Assembly (NCBI RefSeq): GCF_003269035.1
Contig: NZ_QLTK01000022.1
Location: forward strand, 1 to 64,000
Direction: 5' to 3'
Length of the DNA: 64,000 bases
DNA from: Paraburkholderia bryophila
Lineage (GTDB): Bacteria > Pseudomonadota > Gammaproteobacteria > Burkholderiales > Burkholderiaceae
Made by a program: the position numbers and the translations under genes. Under the pieces are notes generated by a model. It was not told the DNA's origin. It was given only the letters and a program-made list of their open reading frames with translations, and searched no databases. Below, in pieces: positions 1-9,084 of the stretch (the stretch's first letter is position 1; each line of letters opens with the position of its first letter).

Positions 1-292
1 CCGCTGAATAGCGTTTCATCTTCCATTCGCTGTCCGCCCTCCATCTTTACACTAATCGGTTCGGCTGAGGCGACAACTAGCCTGACATGGAGGGCCGCAA
101 AGAAAGTGAGTGCCGCCCCGCACAGGGGCAACGCTAATAGACCACAAGCAAAGCAACGAAACCCCAACACGACAAAACAACAACCAAAAAACCGCCGAAC
201 AGGCAAATAAACCCCACCAACCACCCAAAACAAGCGCACACTACCCCCCAGCTCCAGTAAGGAGCAAAAACCGCCAACCTGGGGAGTCCATC
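1..292. other. Upstream leader region, no gene seen
   Basis: No convincing reading frame is seen here. The first part holds a small hairpin (GCCCC at 115-119 with GGGGC at 125-129). From about 140 to 270 the plus strand becomes very rich in A and C and poor in G and T, as in an unstructured 5' leader. It runs directly into the small basic protein at 293. I could not match it to a riboswitch class. Confidence 0.4.
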
Positions 293-433
293 ATGGCAAA
301 AGGTCAAATGCGCAGCAACCGTGAAGTAAAGAAGCCTAAGCAGGACAAGAAGCCGCAGCCGGCGACATCCCCATCGGGTGGCACGCCGATCCGGGTCACG
401 CCGAGCGCATCGACGCCTGCGAAGAAGAATTAA
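293..433 (+). CDS. Small basic hypothetical protein (46 aa)
   Basis: A 46-residue protein starting MAKGQMRSNREVKKPKQDKK, very rich in Lys, Pro and Ser and without hydrophobic segments, so probably cytosolic and perhaps nucleic-acid binding. I chose the ATG at 293 because a GGGGAG ribosome site lies 8-10 bases upstream. The longer frame from 110 would add a low-complexity N-terminus drawn from the A/C-rich leader. I recall short proteins of this kind in Burkholderiales, but no function is known to me. Confidence 0.55.
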   Translation: MAKGQMRSNREVKKPKQDKKPQPATSPSGGTPIRVTPSASTPAKKN

Positions 434-506
434 CGATTGAGGTGAGCGCCCGCCACACCACTGGCGGGCACCCTAACCCGCGTCCAGCAACAAGCATCAC
501 CACCAG

Positions 507-1991
507 CTACCTGGAAATATCCTCCAACGCAACATCCCGCGTCTTAGGTCCCAGCACCCCGATCGCCACCATCACCACCGCCATCGCGCCGGAGATAAAA
601 ACAAACACCCCATTCACCCCAAACCGGCTCAAACATCCCGCAATAACAAACGCGGAAAACATCGCCGAAATCCGGCTCCACGAATAAACGAACCCAACAG
701 CCCGCGCCCGAATACTCGTAGGAAAGAGCTCCGCCTGATAGGCGTGATAGCTATACGAAATAATATTGCCCGCCAGCACGAGACACACGCCAAGGCTCAC
801 CAGCAACACCGTCTCCCGCGCCTGACTAAAGGCCAACCCGCACACCACGTTCACCGCCGCCATAAAAATAATCACCGTCTTTCGTTCGAAGCGGTCGGCA
901 ATCAACATCCCCAGCAACGGCCCAAGCGGCGCGGCAATCGCGATAATGCTCGCGTACATCAGGCTGGTCGTCACCGTAATCCCCTGCTTGATCAGCAGCG
1001 TCGGAATCCAGTTCGCAAAGCCGTAATACCCCATCGTCTGAAACACGTGGAAGATGATCAGCATCAGCGTGCGTTTGCGATACGGCGGCACCAGCAGATC
1101 ACGAAACGCCGCCCGCGCACGCACCGGCTCAGGCATCGCAGGCTCAGGCAACGGTCGGCCATATTCGCGCTCCACGCGTGCTTCGAGACGCGTCATCACG
1201 GCATCCGCTTCGTCGATGCGGCCTTTCTGAGCGAGCCAGCGCGGGCTCTCCGGCAATCGCCGCCGGATCCACCACACCACGATCGCGCCGACCACGCCGG
1301 TCAGCACGACAAGCCGCCATCCGTCGATTCCGAAGTACCGATGCGGCACCAGCAGATACGACAGAAACGCGACGATCGGCACCGCGCAAAAACCCACCGC
1401 CTGCGAACACGCCGACGCCCGTCCGCGCACATGCTTCGGCACCAGTTCGGAGATGTACGTGCCGATCGTCACGATTTCCACGCCAATGCCGATCCCTGCA
1501 ATGAAGCGCCAGAGATTGAGACCGCCCGCCGTGTCCTGGAACGCCATGACGATGTTGGCCGCCGTGTACCACAGCAGCGACCACGTGAAGATCGCGCGTC
1601 GGCCGAAGCGGTCGGCGAGAAATCCGCACGCCGCCGTGCCGATAAACAGACCCGCGAACAACGAGGCGATAAAACTCGCCACGCCGCTGGTGCCGAACAA
1701 CCCACGCGTGGTCGCGGTGAGAATGCCGCTGCGCACGAGCCCCGGTGCGATATAGCCGGAGAACATCAGGTCGTAGAGTTCGAAGAAGAGCCCGAGGCTC
1801 AGCAGCATCACCAGCTTCCAGATCGAACGCGTCGCCGGTAGACGGTCGAGCCGCGCGGAGATGCGCGCGCCGTCCAGCGCCATGCCATCGGCACGGCCGC
1901 CGCTCGACACATCCGTGCCCGAAGGCACGCCGCCCAACGCGCCGGCATCGCCGAGCGCCGTCGCATATACCGCCTGATTCGACGACTTCAT
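507..1991 (-). CDS. MFS transporter, metabolite:H+ symporter type
   Basis: A 494-residue major facilitator with about 12 membrane segments after a soluble N-terminus of about 55 residues. The family A-motif is visible as FLADRFGRRA after TM2, and the second-half copy as LIADRFERK. PESPRWLAQKGR in the central loop and ELVPKHVRGRA after TM4 are typical of the sugar/acid symporter branch. The start has a good AGGAGA ribosome site. It is the last gene of a minus-strand series with a CoA-transferase and an HMG-CoA-lyase-like enzyme (gap about 150 bp), so it probably imports the acid they degrade. The substrate is inferred from context only. Confidence 0.85.
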   Translation of the reverse strand: MKSSNQAVYATALGDAGALGGVPSGTDVSSGGRADGMALDGARISARLDRLPATRSIWKLVMLLSLGLFFELYDLMFSGYIAPGLVRSGILTATTRGLFGTSGVASFIASLFAGLFIGTAACGFLADRFGRRAIFTWSLLWYTAANIVMAFQDTAGGLNLWRFIAGIGIGVEIVTIGTYISELVPKHVRGRASACSQAVGFCAVPIVAFLSYLLVPHRYFGIDGWRLVVLTGVVGAIVVWWIRRRLPESPRWLAQKGRIDEADAVMTRLEARVEREYGRPLPEPAMPEPVRARAAFRDLLVPPYRKRTLMLIIFHVFQTMGYYGFANWIPTLLIKQGITVTTSLMYASIIAIAAPLGPLLGMLIADRFERKTVIIFMAAVNVVCGLAFSQARETVLLVSLGVCLVLAGNIISYSYHAYQAELFPTSIRARAVGFVYSWSRISAMFSAFVIAGCLSRFGVNGVFVFISGAMAVVMVAIGVLGPKTRDVALEDISR

Positions 1992-2142
1992 CGCCTGTCT
2001 CCTTTGTTGCGGTCGGCCAGAGTTGACGCTTTCGCTCTGGCTACGATCCGGTGCAACGTGTTGCTGAGTTCCGGTCTTGGCGCCGGGTGAAATTGATTGA
2101 CTACCATCGACGCGTCTCGCGGTGCATTCGCTTCGAGCCGCT

Positions 2143-3396
2143 TCAAGCCACCTCGCGCGGCGCCTGCGTCACGCCACCACCCAGCGCCGTGATTTGCGCA
2201 TCGTCATAACCCAAACCGCGCAGCACCTCGACGGTGTGCTCGCCGATCTTCGCGATCGGCTGACGCGGCTGCAAACGCGCGCCATCGAGCGAAATGGGCA
2301 GCAGCGGCATGCCCGTTTCGCTGCCGTCGTCGAGCGTCAAACGCGCGAGGCCGCCGCTCGCGTTCAGGTGCGGATCGTCGAACAACGCTTCGGGTTTCGT
2401 GATCGACGCAAACGGAATATGGTCGCGTTCGAACTGCGGCACGAGCGTTGCCCCCTCGCATTCGCGCAGCGTTTCGCCGAGCGTCTTCAGCAGCCACTCG
2501 CGTGCCAGCACGCGGTCGTTGTTGGTCGTGAGGCGTGGGTCGGCCAGCAGATCCGCGCGGCCGAGAATGGTGCAGAGCGCGCGCCACTGACCGTCGCCGG
2601 TCGCGGCGATAAACATCTGCTCGTCATGGGCCAACGCGAACACGTCGTACACGGCCCAGGCGCTGATACGTTCGGGCATCGGCGCTGCCGGCACACCGGT
2701 CGCGGCGTACTGCTGCATGTGCTGCGCGGACAGCAGCACGCAGTTCTCGAACAGCGCGCTCTGCACTTCCTTGCCGCGTCCGCTCACGTGTCGTTCGTGC
2801 AGCGCGGCGAGCACGCCGATCGCTCCGAACATGCCGCCCATGATGTCGTTGACCGAACTGCCCGCGCGCAACGGACGGCCCACCGGACCCGTCATATACG
2901 CGAGGCCGGCCATCATCTGCACCACCTCGTCGAGCGCGAGGCGGTGTTCGTAAGGGCCGTTCAGAAAGCCCTTGTGCGACACGTAGATCAGCTTCGTGTT
3001 GCGCTCGCGCAGCGACGCGTAGTCGAGACCGAGACTCGCCATGCGACCGGGCTTGAAGTTCTCGACGAACACGTCGGCGGTGTCGACGAGCTTGTGCAGC
3101 GCGGCCAAGCCCGCTTCGCTATCGAGGTCGAGCGCGACACTCTTCTTGTTGCGATTGAAGGTGCGAAAGAACCCCGCGCCGGTGCCGAGCAACCGCCGCG
3201 TGCCGTCGCCGCGCGGCGGTTCGACCTTGATCACTTCGGCGCCGAGGTCGCCGAGAATCATCCCGCAGGTTGGGCCCATCACCATATGCGACAACTCGAT
3301 CACGCGGATGCCGGCGAGCGGCAACGCGCCCGCTTGCCGCGGCACAGCCTGAGCCGAAAAAGAAGATGAAGCAGAAGTGGAGGAATGCGGGGTCAT
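2143..3396 (-). CDS. CaiB/BaiF class III CoA-transferase
   Basis: 417 residues with the family architecture: LAGIRVIELSH..GP near residue 28, then GDLGAEVIKVEPP and RNKKSVALDL. In formyl-CoA-transferase-type enzymes an Asp carries the acyl anhydride intermediate; here it is probably D184 in SSVNDIMGG. The first 20-25 residues are Ser/Ala-rich and outside the domain. The ATG overlaps the stop of the lyase gene upstream (ATGA), so the two are translationally coupled. With that partner it probably transfers CoA to a branched dicarboxylic acid such as 3-hydroxy-3-methylglutarate or citramalate/itaconate; that substrate is inference. Confidence 0.85.
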   Translation of the reverse strand: MTPHSSTSASSSFSAQAVPRQAGALPLAGIRVIELSHMVMGPTCGMILGDLGAEVIKVEPPRGDGTRRLLGTGAGFFRTFNRNKKSVALDLDSEAGLAALHKLVDTADVFVENFKPGRMASLGLDYASLRERNTKLIYVSHKGFLNGPYEHRLALDEVVQMMAGLAYMTGPVGRPLRAGSSVNDIMGGMFGAIGVLAALHERHVSGRGKEVQSALFENCVLLSAQHMQQYAATGVPAAPMPERISAWAVYDVFALAHDEQMFIAATGDGQWRALCTILGRADLLADPRLTTNNDRVLAREWLLKTLGETLRECEGATLVPQFERDHIPFASITKPEALFDDPHLNASGGLARLTLDDGSETGMPLLPISLDGARLQPRQPIAKIGEHTVEVLRGLGYDDAQITALGGGVTQAPREVA

Positions 3397-4469
3397 TGCA
3401 ACACCTGTGATCCGGTAGAGTCGAAAGAGGAACTCGTGGCAGCGCCGATAGCGGTGAACTGCGTCGGCAAGCCGGCGCGTGCGAGATAGCCGTACAGCGG
3501 TTCGCCGGGCAACGCGTCGGCGAGCACGGCGCGCGACGCGAGCAATCGCGTGAGGTCGATGCCCGTGTCGTAGCCCATGCTGTCGAGCATGAAAACGAGG
3601 TCTTCGGTGTTGACGTTGCCGGTCGCGCCCGGCGCATGCGGACAGCCGCCGAGACCCGCCAGCGACGCGTCGAATTCGCGGATGCCGTGTTGCAACGCGA
3701 TCAGCGTGTTGGCGAGACCGAGGCCGCGCGTGTCGTGGAAATGCAGTGAGCGCAATGTGTCGCCCACCGCGTCGCGGACCCGTTCAATGATTTCGCCGAC
3801 CTGGCGCGGCGTCGCTTCGCCCGTGGTGTCGCCGAGCGCGATCACATCCGCGCCGGCCTGCGCGGCGGCGCGCGCGATCGCGGCGATATCGGCGTACGGC
3901 ACCGCGCCTTGCAGCGTGCAGCCGAACACCGTCGACAGTCCGGCGACTAGTTCGACACGGCGTCCGCGCGGTCGGGTATTGATCTGCCCGTTGGCGGCAG
4001 CGCCAGCTTCAGCGCCTGTGCCTGTGCCTGTGCCTGCGTCAGTGCGTACCCCAGCATCGCTCGCCGCGCTATCGATCAACTCGCGCATGGCCGCGAACGC
4101 GTCGATCATCTCGGCAGGCGTCTTGCGCACATTGGCAAGACTATGCGCCGCGCTCACCGAGATCGGCGCGACGATGCGGTGCACGCCGGCTTCGAGCGCC
4201 CGTTGCGCGCCCTTCAAATTGGGCACCAGCGCGCTCACGATCAGATCGTCGTAGGTCAGTGCGTGGGCGATGACGGCATCGGCATCGGCCATTTGCGGCA
4301 GCAGCTTCGCGGGCACGAACGACGCGACTTCCATATGCCGCACACCGGCGGCGTATGCGGCGTCGATCCAGCGACGTTTGAATTCCGTGGGCATCGTGCG
4401 GGCAATGCTTTGCAGGCCGTCGCGCATGCCGACTTCGGTCACGACGACGCGCTCCCTGGTATCACTCAT
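3393..4469 (-). CDS. HMG-CoA lyase family enzyme
   Basis: 358 residues of the HMGL/DRE-TIM TIM-barrel family. The N-terminus VTEVGMRDGLQ holds the Arg-Asp metal and catalytic motif, and HFHDTRGLGLAN and GGCPHAPGATGNVNTED match the metal histidines and the cysteine loop of HMG-CoA lyase. It would split a 3-hydroxy-3-methylacyl-CoA into a keto acid and acetyl-CoA. Unusual is a low-complexity insertion near residues 145-170 encoded partly by four GCCTGT-type hexamers (4014-4037). The stop overlaps the CoA-transferase start. Citramalyl-CoA lyase is an alternative specificity. Confidence 0.85.
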   Translation of the reverse strand: MSDTRERVVVTEVGMRDGLQSIARTMPTEFKRRWIDAAYAAGVRHMEVASFVPAKLLPQMADADAVIAHALTYDDLIVSALVPNLKGAQRALEAGVHRIVAPISVSAAHSLANVRKTPAEMIDAFAAMRELIDSAASDAGVRTDAGTGTGTGAEAGAAANGQINTRPRGRRVELVAGLSTVFGCTLQGAVPYADIAAIARAAAQAGADVIALGDTTGEATPRQVGEIIERVRDAVGDTLRSLHFHDTRGLGLANTLIALQHGIREFDASLAGLGGCPHAPGATGNVNTEDLVFMLDSMGYDTGIDLTRLLASRAVLADALPGEPLYGYLARAGLPTQFTAIGAATSSSFDSTGSQVLQ

Positions 4470-4719
4470 GATGTCGAATCCCGATCTTTAAGGTCGCGTT
4501 GAAGGCGGGGAATGAAGCAACCGGGTGACAGCGTGCGCGCGCCGGGTCGCGCGTAAAAGTCTGCGTTGACGACGCACTCCATCGCCGCTCGCGATGGTCG
4601 CGCAGGTAGGCGGGACGGGCATAAGCCGTCGCGAAGGGGAAACCCTTAAGGGCTTGTCAGGGGAATGGGAAGGAGAAAAACAATTGGCGCGGGTGCGGAA
4701 ACGACGCCCACGCCCCGCT

Positions 4720-5613
4720 TCAAACCGTCCGCAACAAATGCTCGAGCAAATGCGAAGCCGCCAGCGTCAACGCCTGACGATCACGCACGCAAATCACGAA
4801 CCGCCGCTCGGCCCACGCTTCGCGCAACGGCACGGCGACGATGCCGTATTCGTCCGCGGCATGGCGGGGCAGCGCTTCGCGCGGCAAGATCGCCACCGCG
4901 AGACCCGCCTGGATGAAGCGATAAGCCGCATCGAACGTCGACACGTAGGTTCGATAATTCAACTCGTGGCCCTTCTCCCCGGCGATACGCTGCATCAACG
5001 CATTCACCGACGCATTCGACGCAAGCCCGAGATGATCGAACGCCAGCGTCTGCTCGAAGCCGACAGCGGCCTCTCCCGCGAGCGGATGCGCGCGCGGCAC
5101 GATCAGCGCGAGATGATCGGCGCGGTACGGCAAAACGTCGAGATTGCCCATCGCCACGACGTCGCGACAGATGCCGAGATCGGCGACGCCTTCCTCCAGG
5201 CCGCGCACGATCTCCGCGCTCACGCGCTCCTCGACATCCACGCGAATTTGCGGATTGCTCTTCAGAAACGACGACAGCGCCTCGGGCAAAAACTCCACCA
5301 TCGACGACACGTTTGCCAGCACCCGCACATGCCCGCGCGCACCGGCGGCGTATTCGCTGAGTTCGGCCTGCAAGCGCTCATGGCCACGCATGATGAGCTT
5401 TGCGTGCCGCAACAGCGCTTCGCCGGCCGCAGTCGCGCGCACGCCGCGCTGGCTACGCGACAGCAGGGCGACGTCGACCAGCGCCTCCAGATCGGCGAGC
5501 CGCTTGCTGACCGCCGACGGCGCGATGAACTCGCGTTCGGCCGCGCGCGCGATCGTGCCTTCCTCGCAGACGGCGATGAACAGGCGCAAGGTCACCTGAT
5601 CGATTTGCCACAT
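4720..5613 (-). CDS. LysR-type transcriptional regulator
   Basis: 297 residues. An N-terminal winged helix-turn-helix (about residues 5-62, with AAEREFIAPSAVSKRLADLE) is followed by a LysR substrate-binding domain that senses a small ligand. The frame is open further upstream, but ATG 5613 gives the canonical MWQIDQVTLRLF start with a GGAG about 10 bases before it; the extra 93 residues have no family match. It lies upstream of and parallel to the lyase, CoA-transferase and MFS genes and is probably their activator. Confidence 0.88.
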   Translation of the reverse strand: MWQIDQVTLRLFIAVCEEGTIARAAEREFIAPSAVSKRLADLEALVDVALLSRSQRGVRATAAGEALLRHAKLIMRGHERLQAELSEYAAGARGHVRVLANVSSMVEFLPEALSSFLKSNPQIRVDVEERVSAEIVRGLEEGVADLGICRDVVAMGNLDVLPYRADHLALIVPRAHPLAGEAAVGFEQTLAFDHLGLASNASVNALMQRIAGEKGHELNYRTYVSTFDAAYRFIQAGLAVAILPREALPRHAADEYGIVAVPLREAWAERRFVICVRDRQALTLAASHLLEHLLRTV

Positions 5614-5908
5614 GAACGGGCCCGCTCCGAGAAGGTGAAGTGAGAAAATTATGCCCGAGGAAAGCGCGGTTGAAGTTGGCCCCAGGGTATCCACGGCGGT
5701 CGGACGCACGCAGCATCGTAGCGAATCGCACCTCATCAGAAGGCTCGCCTGAAGCGACGGGGCATCCGCGCCGTGAACAACCTTGCCCGGTTTTTTAAGT
5801 CTCGCTATGCTGGGATGCTCTTCATTTTCAGCGCGCCGCCATGCAGCGCTGGAATGAAACACGACAATCCTCGTGGTAACGAACCACAACAATCAACCAG
5901 GGGTTTTA
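5614..5908. other. Divergent promoter region, no gene seen
   Basis: 295 bases between the divergently transcribed LysR and LysE-family genes. Short frames here are extensions of the neighbours. It should hold both promoters; no clear operator repeat was identified. Confidence 0.4.
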
Positions 5909-6556
5909 ATGTCCACCACCAGCCTCTTCCTCACCTCTGCGGGCGTCGGTCTCGCGATTGCCGCGCCGGTCGGCCCGATGGGCATGCTGTGCATCCGCCG
6001 CACGTTGACCGGCGGCCCGCGCGCGGGCCTCGCGATCGGTTTCGGCATTGCGAGCGGCGACGCCGCCTACGGCTTGATCGCGGCACTCGGCCTCGTCGGC
6101 ATTTCGCAGTTCATGCTGGCCTATGACCGCCCGTTGCATCTGCTGGCCGGTCTGTTCCTGCTGTATCTGGGCGTGCGCGCCCTGCTGCAAAAAGCCCCCG
6201 CCGACGATACCCACGGTGCCGGCAACGCCGACGGCAAGCTCGCGCAAGTCGGCCGTGCCGGCGCCCTGCGTGCCTATGCGAGTTCGTTTCTGCTCACGCT
6301 GACCAATCCGCAAACGGTGATCATGTTCGCCGCGCTGTTCACCACGCTCGCGCCGCGCGGCGCGTTTTCGTCGGCGGTTGCGCTGACCACGGTCGGCGGC
6401 GTTTTTTGCGGCTCGATCGCGTGGTGGTGTTGCCTCGTGACGGTGTTGTCGCTCGCGCGGCACGCGATCGGCAGCAAGCTGCGCGTCGCGATCGACCGGA
6501 TGGTGGGGATCACGCTGGCGGTATTCGGCATCGTCGAGATTCGCCGCGCGCTTTGA
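5909..6556 (+). CDS. LysE/RhtB family amino-acid exporter
   Basis: 215 residues, all-membrane, about six segments. The N-terminal pattern VGLAIAAPVGPMGMLCIRRTL is the family signature (PxGP in TM1). A central hydrophilic loop (about residues 95-120) precedes LTLTNPQTVIMF, the conserved LTNPK-like motif. The family expels basic or neutral amino acids across the inner membrane. ATG 5909 was chosen because AGGGG sits 7 bases before it and the motif then lies at the usual distance. It appears to be a single-gene unit; the substrate cannot be read. Confidence 0.88.
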   Translation: MSTTSLFLTSAGVGLAIAAPVGPMGMLCIRRTLTGGPRAGLAIGFGIASGDAAYGLIAALGLVGISQFMLAYDRPLHLLAGLFLLYLGVRALLQKAPADDTHGAGNADGKLAQVGRAGALRAYASSFLLTLTNPQTVIMFAALFTTLAPRGAFSSAVALTTVGGVFCGSIAWWCCLVTVLSLARHAIGSKLRVAIDRMVGITLAVFGIVEIRRAL

Positions 6557-6876
6557 ACGCGAGCGGCGCCAACACATCGTGTTGCAGCGTGGCAGCGTGT
6601 GGGGCGGCTTCGAGCCGCTGCCCCTGCGCGCGTTAGGGCGTTCCGTACGCGGACGCGGCAGTTTTGCGACAATAGCGCCTTTCGCCGCACGCCAGCGCGT
6701 CCGCTGCAGCGCTCGCAGTTGCAATCGCAGTCGGTCTCGGGACTGTTGGGCAGCCAGGCGGCGCGTCGTCGGCAACGGTGCCATCGCCGGACTGCAGACA
6801 CGCTGCCCAAGCCGCTGCGCGTGCCGGCGTCGTGACCTAACCTGTTCACCCCATCCGACCGTCAGCGGTCCACTCA
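6557..6876. other. Intergenic region, nothing recognised
   Basis: 320 GC-rich bases between the LysE and TSUP genes. Frames crossing it lack a ribosome site and recognisable composition. It presumably holds the promoter of the downstream permease. Confidence 0.35.
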
Positions 6877-7665
6877 ATGGCTCTTCCCCACATCGATCTG
6901 CTGTACTCCGTCTCCGGCCTGTTCGTCGGCTTCCTGGTCGGCTTGACGGGCGTCGGCGGCGGTTCGCTGATGACGCCGATCCTGGTCCTGCTGTTCAACG
7001 TGCATCCGGCCACCGCGGTCGGCACCGACCTGCTGTACGCGGCCGCCACCAAGGCGACCGGCACGCTCGTGCACGGCCTGAAGGGCTCCGTCGACTGGCA
7101 GATCACACTGCGGCTCGCCGCCGGCAGCGTGCCGGCCGCCACGCTCACGCTGATCCTGCTGCATCGCTATGGCATGGACACGCCGGGCGCCAGCCGGCTG
7201 ATTCAGATGGTGCTAGGCGTCGCGTTGCTGGTGACGGCGGTGGCGCTGGTGTTCCGCCCGCAACTCGCGGCGTTCGGCGCGCGCCGTCAACGCCCGCCGC
7301 GCCAGAGTCGCACGCTCGTGCTGACCATGCTGACCGGTGCGGTGCTCGGCGTGCTGGTGTCGTTGACTTCCGTGGGCGCGGGCGCGATCGGCGTGACGGT
7401 GTTGCTGCTGCTCTATCCGTTGCTGCCGACCACGCGGATCGTCGGTTCCGATATCGCGCATGCGGTGCCGCTCACGCTGCTGGCGGGCGCCGGCCATTGG
7501 CTGCTGGGCTCGATCGACTGGTCGATGCTGCTGTCGCTGCTGGTGGGATCGTTGCCGGGGATCGCGATCGGTAGCTATCTGTCGTCGCGCGCGCCAGACA
7601 AGCTACTGCGTAACCTGCTCGCGGCCACGCTGACGCTGGTCGGTGTACGGCTGGTGCTGGCCTGA
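6877..7665 (+). CDS. TSUP (TauE/SafE) family permease
   Basis: 262 residues with about eight membrane segments arranged as two similar halves. The signature GFLVGLTGVGGGSLMTPIL occurs in TM1 and a related LGVLVSLTSVGAGAIGV in the second half, the internal duplication of the family. These permeases move sulfite, sulfonates or small organic acids. No sulfur gene is adjacent, so the substrate is open. It is flanked by unrelated genes and seems to be monocistronic. Confidence 0.87.
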   Translation: MALPHIDLLYSVSGLFVGFLVGLTGVGGGSLMTPILVLLFNVHPATAVGTDLLYAAATKATGTLVHGLKGSVDWQITLRLAAGSVPAATLTLILLHRYGMDTPGASRLIQMVLGVALLVTAVALVFRPQLAAFGARRQRPPRQSRTLVLTMLTGAVLGVLVSLTSVGAGAIGVTVLLLLYPLLPTTRIVGSDIAHAVPLTLLAGAGHWLLGSIDWSMLLSLLVGSLPGIAIGSYLSSRAPDKLLRNLLAATLTLVGVRLVLA

Positions 7666-7720
7666 GTTGCTGGCCTGAGGCAGTGGCCGTCAGCCCTGCG
7701 CCGCAACTCTCAGCCGATCT

Positions 7721-7969
7721 TCACTTGAAGAACCTGCACGTCAGATCGGCTTCGAACTGCCTGATCCATTGACCGTGCCGGTCATGATAAGACTGCGCCC
7801 AGCCGCCACGGCGGATCGTGACCAGACGCTCCTGCGCGGCATCGCCCGGATTCATGCACGCACTGATGTCGAAATGCGCCGGCGCGAAGCCGTGCCGCGC
7901 GCAAACCAGTTCGAAAGCCGCCCGATCGCCGATCGGCAGATCCGTATAGCGCAATAGCGTGATTTCCAT
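7721..7969 (-). CDS. Hypothetical protein (82 aa)
   Basis: An 82-residue soluble protein starting MEITLLRYTDLPIGDRAAFE, with no signal peptide, membrane helix or metal motif. Composition and codon use match the surrounding genes and the reading frame is clean. It may be a small conserved Burkholderiales protein, but I do not recognise a family. Confidence 0.55.
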   Translation of the reverse strand: MEITLLRYTDLPIGDRAAFELVCARHGFAPAHFDISACMNPGDAAQERLVTIRRGGWAQSYHDRHGQWIRQFEADLTCRFFK

Positions 7970-8130
7970 CGCATCGACTCCGGTTTCCCATGCATCACAG
8001 TACGCTTGGGCCTACGGCAATTGTGTGTCGCAGCACACAGACTGGCGGTGGCGCTCGCCCGCGGTTCGGGACGCGACGGCGACGCACCATCTTCACCGCA
8101 CAAAAATTCCTCGCGCTGAGAAATAAAGCG

Positions 8131-8163
8131 AAAAAAAAGCCCCGGCCGGAGCCGGGGCTTTTT
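8131..8163 (-). terminator. Rho-independent terminator after the BON gene
   Basis: A perfect stem AAGCCCCGGC (8137-8146) with GCCGGGGCTT (8151-8160), a CGGA loop, an A run on the left and a T run on the right, so it can work in both directions. It lies just after the stop of the minus-strand BON gene. Confidence 0.85.
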
Positions 8164-8188
8164 GCACTGACCGGCTGTCGGCCGTGGC

Positions 8189-8536
8189 TTACTGCTGCAC
8201 GACGGTCAGCTTGTTCGACACCGACGTCACGCCCGCGACGCCCTTGGCGGCTTCGCCGGCAGCGTCGATCTGGCCTTGGTCGGGCACCGAGCCCGTCAGG
8301 GTCACCGCGCCGCCACGGGCACGCACGGCGATGTTCGACACGTCGATGCCCTGCGCCTTGGCCAGCGCGCTACGCACCTTGCGGCCGAGTTGGCCGTTGG
8401 CCTTCTTGGTCGCCTTGGCGCTTGCAGCCGGCGCTGCGGTCGTGCTCGGTGCATCGCTTGCCTGAGCGTACACATTGCACGCCACTACCATTGCCACCAC
8501 CGAGCCCAGCGTTTTCAGAAAACCGACCGATTTCAT
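8189..8536 (-). CDS. BON-domain periplasmic protein
   Basis: 115 residues. A signal peptide covers about residues 1-25 (hydrophobic core FLKTLGSVVAMVVACNVYAQA). An Ala/Thr-rich linker leads to one BON domain from about residue 48, with KVRSALAKAQGIDVSNIAVRARGGAVTLTGSV and a GVAGVTSVSNKLTV end. BON domains bind membranes or phospholipids; this is an OsmY-like single-domain form, probably periplasmic and stress-linked. It is a single gene with its own terminator. Confidence 0.82.
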   Translation of the reverse strand: MKSVGFLKTLGSVVAMVVACNVYAQASDAPSTTAAPAASAKATKKANGQLGRKVRSALAKAQGIDVSNIAVRARGGAVTLTGSVPDQGQIDAAGEAAKGVAGVTSVSNKLTVVQQ

Positions 8537-9084
8537 ATTTCTCTTCTCCTTAGCTTCACATTGGACCGCATATCAAAGCGGCTTCGTTACGACTACCCGC
8601 GACCGCGCCGCGCGCGCGACAAGGCGCGGCGGGGCGTGGCCGACTAAGGCTGCAACACGGTGTGCGAGAGGCGAGAGAGGCCGGGCGCCGTGTGCGCATG
8701 GCAAGCCAGCGCTACGGGTCGAAACCGGCAAGCCGCGAAGTCCGCCGACGCGCCCGGTTCTTGTCTGTCATGCCGGGTCGCGCCGCGCAAACATCGGTTC
8801 GCGGCAGCGATGCACAATTTAATCTAGCCGGGCCAGAAGCGCAAAGGGTTTAGTCATCGGCGCGGTGTTCGAAGGTTCAGGTCCAGCGCCCTCGCACCAA
8901 GGTAGGCACGCTGTATCCATCGCGCGTGAACGCTGCGTTCACGCTGCGTTCACGATTTGTTACGGGTTTGTCTGCACAGCGCGCCGCCGCGCGTTTCGCC
9001 GCCGCGTGAATCTCAGGTACCATCGGCGCGACACACGCTGCCACGCGTCCCGTTCACCTTCAAGCGTCGCCGTCACGTCATCCG
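8537..9084. other. Intergenic region without a recognised gene
   Basis: 548 bases between divergent genes. Several frames cross it, but none has a ribosome site or recognisable sequence. It contains a short tandem repeat, ACGCTGCGTTC at 8930-8940 and 8941-8951. Promoters of the BON gene and the TAXI gene are expected here. Confidence 0.4.

Noticed and set aside
1..292. Riboswitch in the A/C-rich leader before the small basic protein
   Set aside because: Only one short hairpin is visible, and the sequence did not match an aptamer I know.
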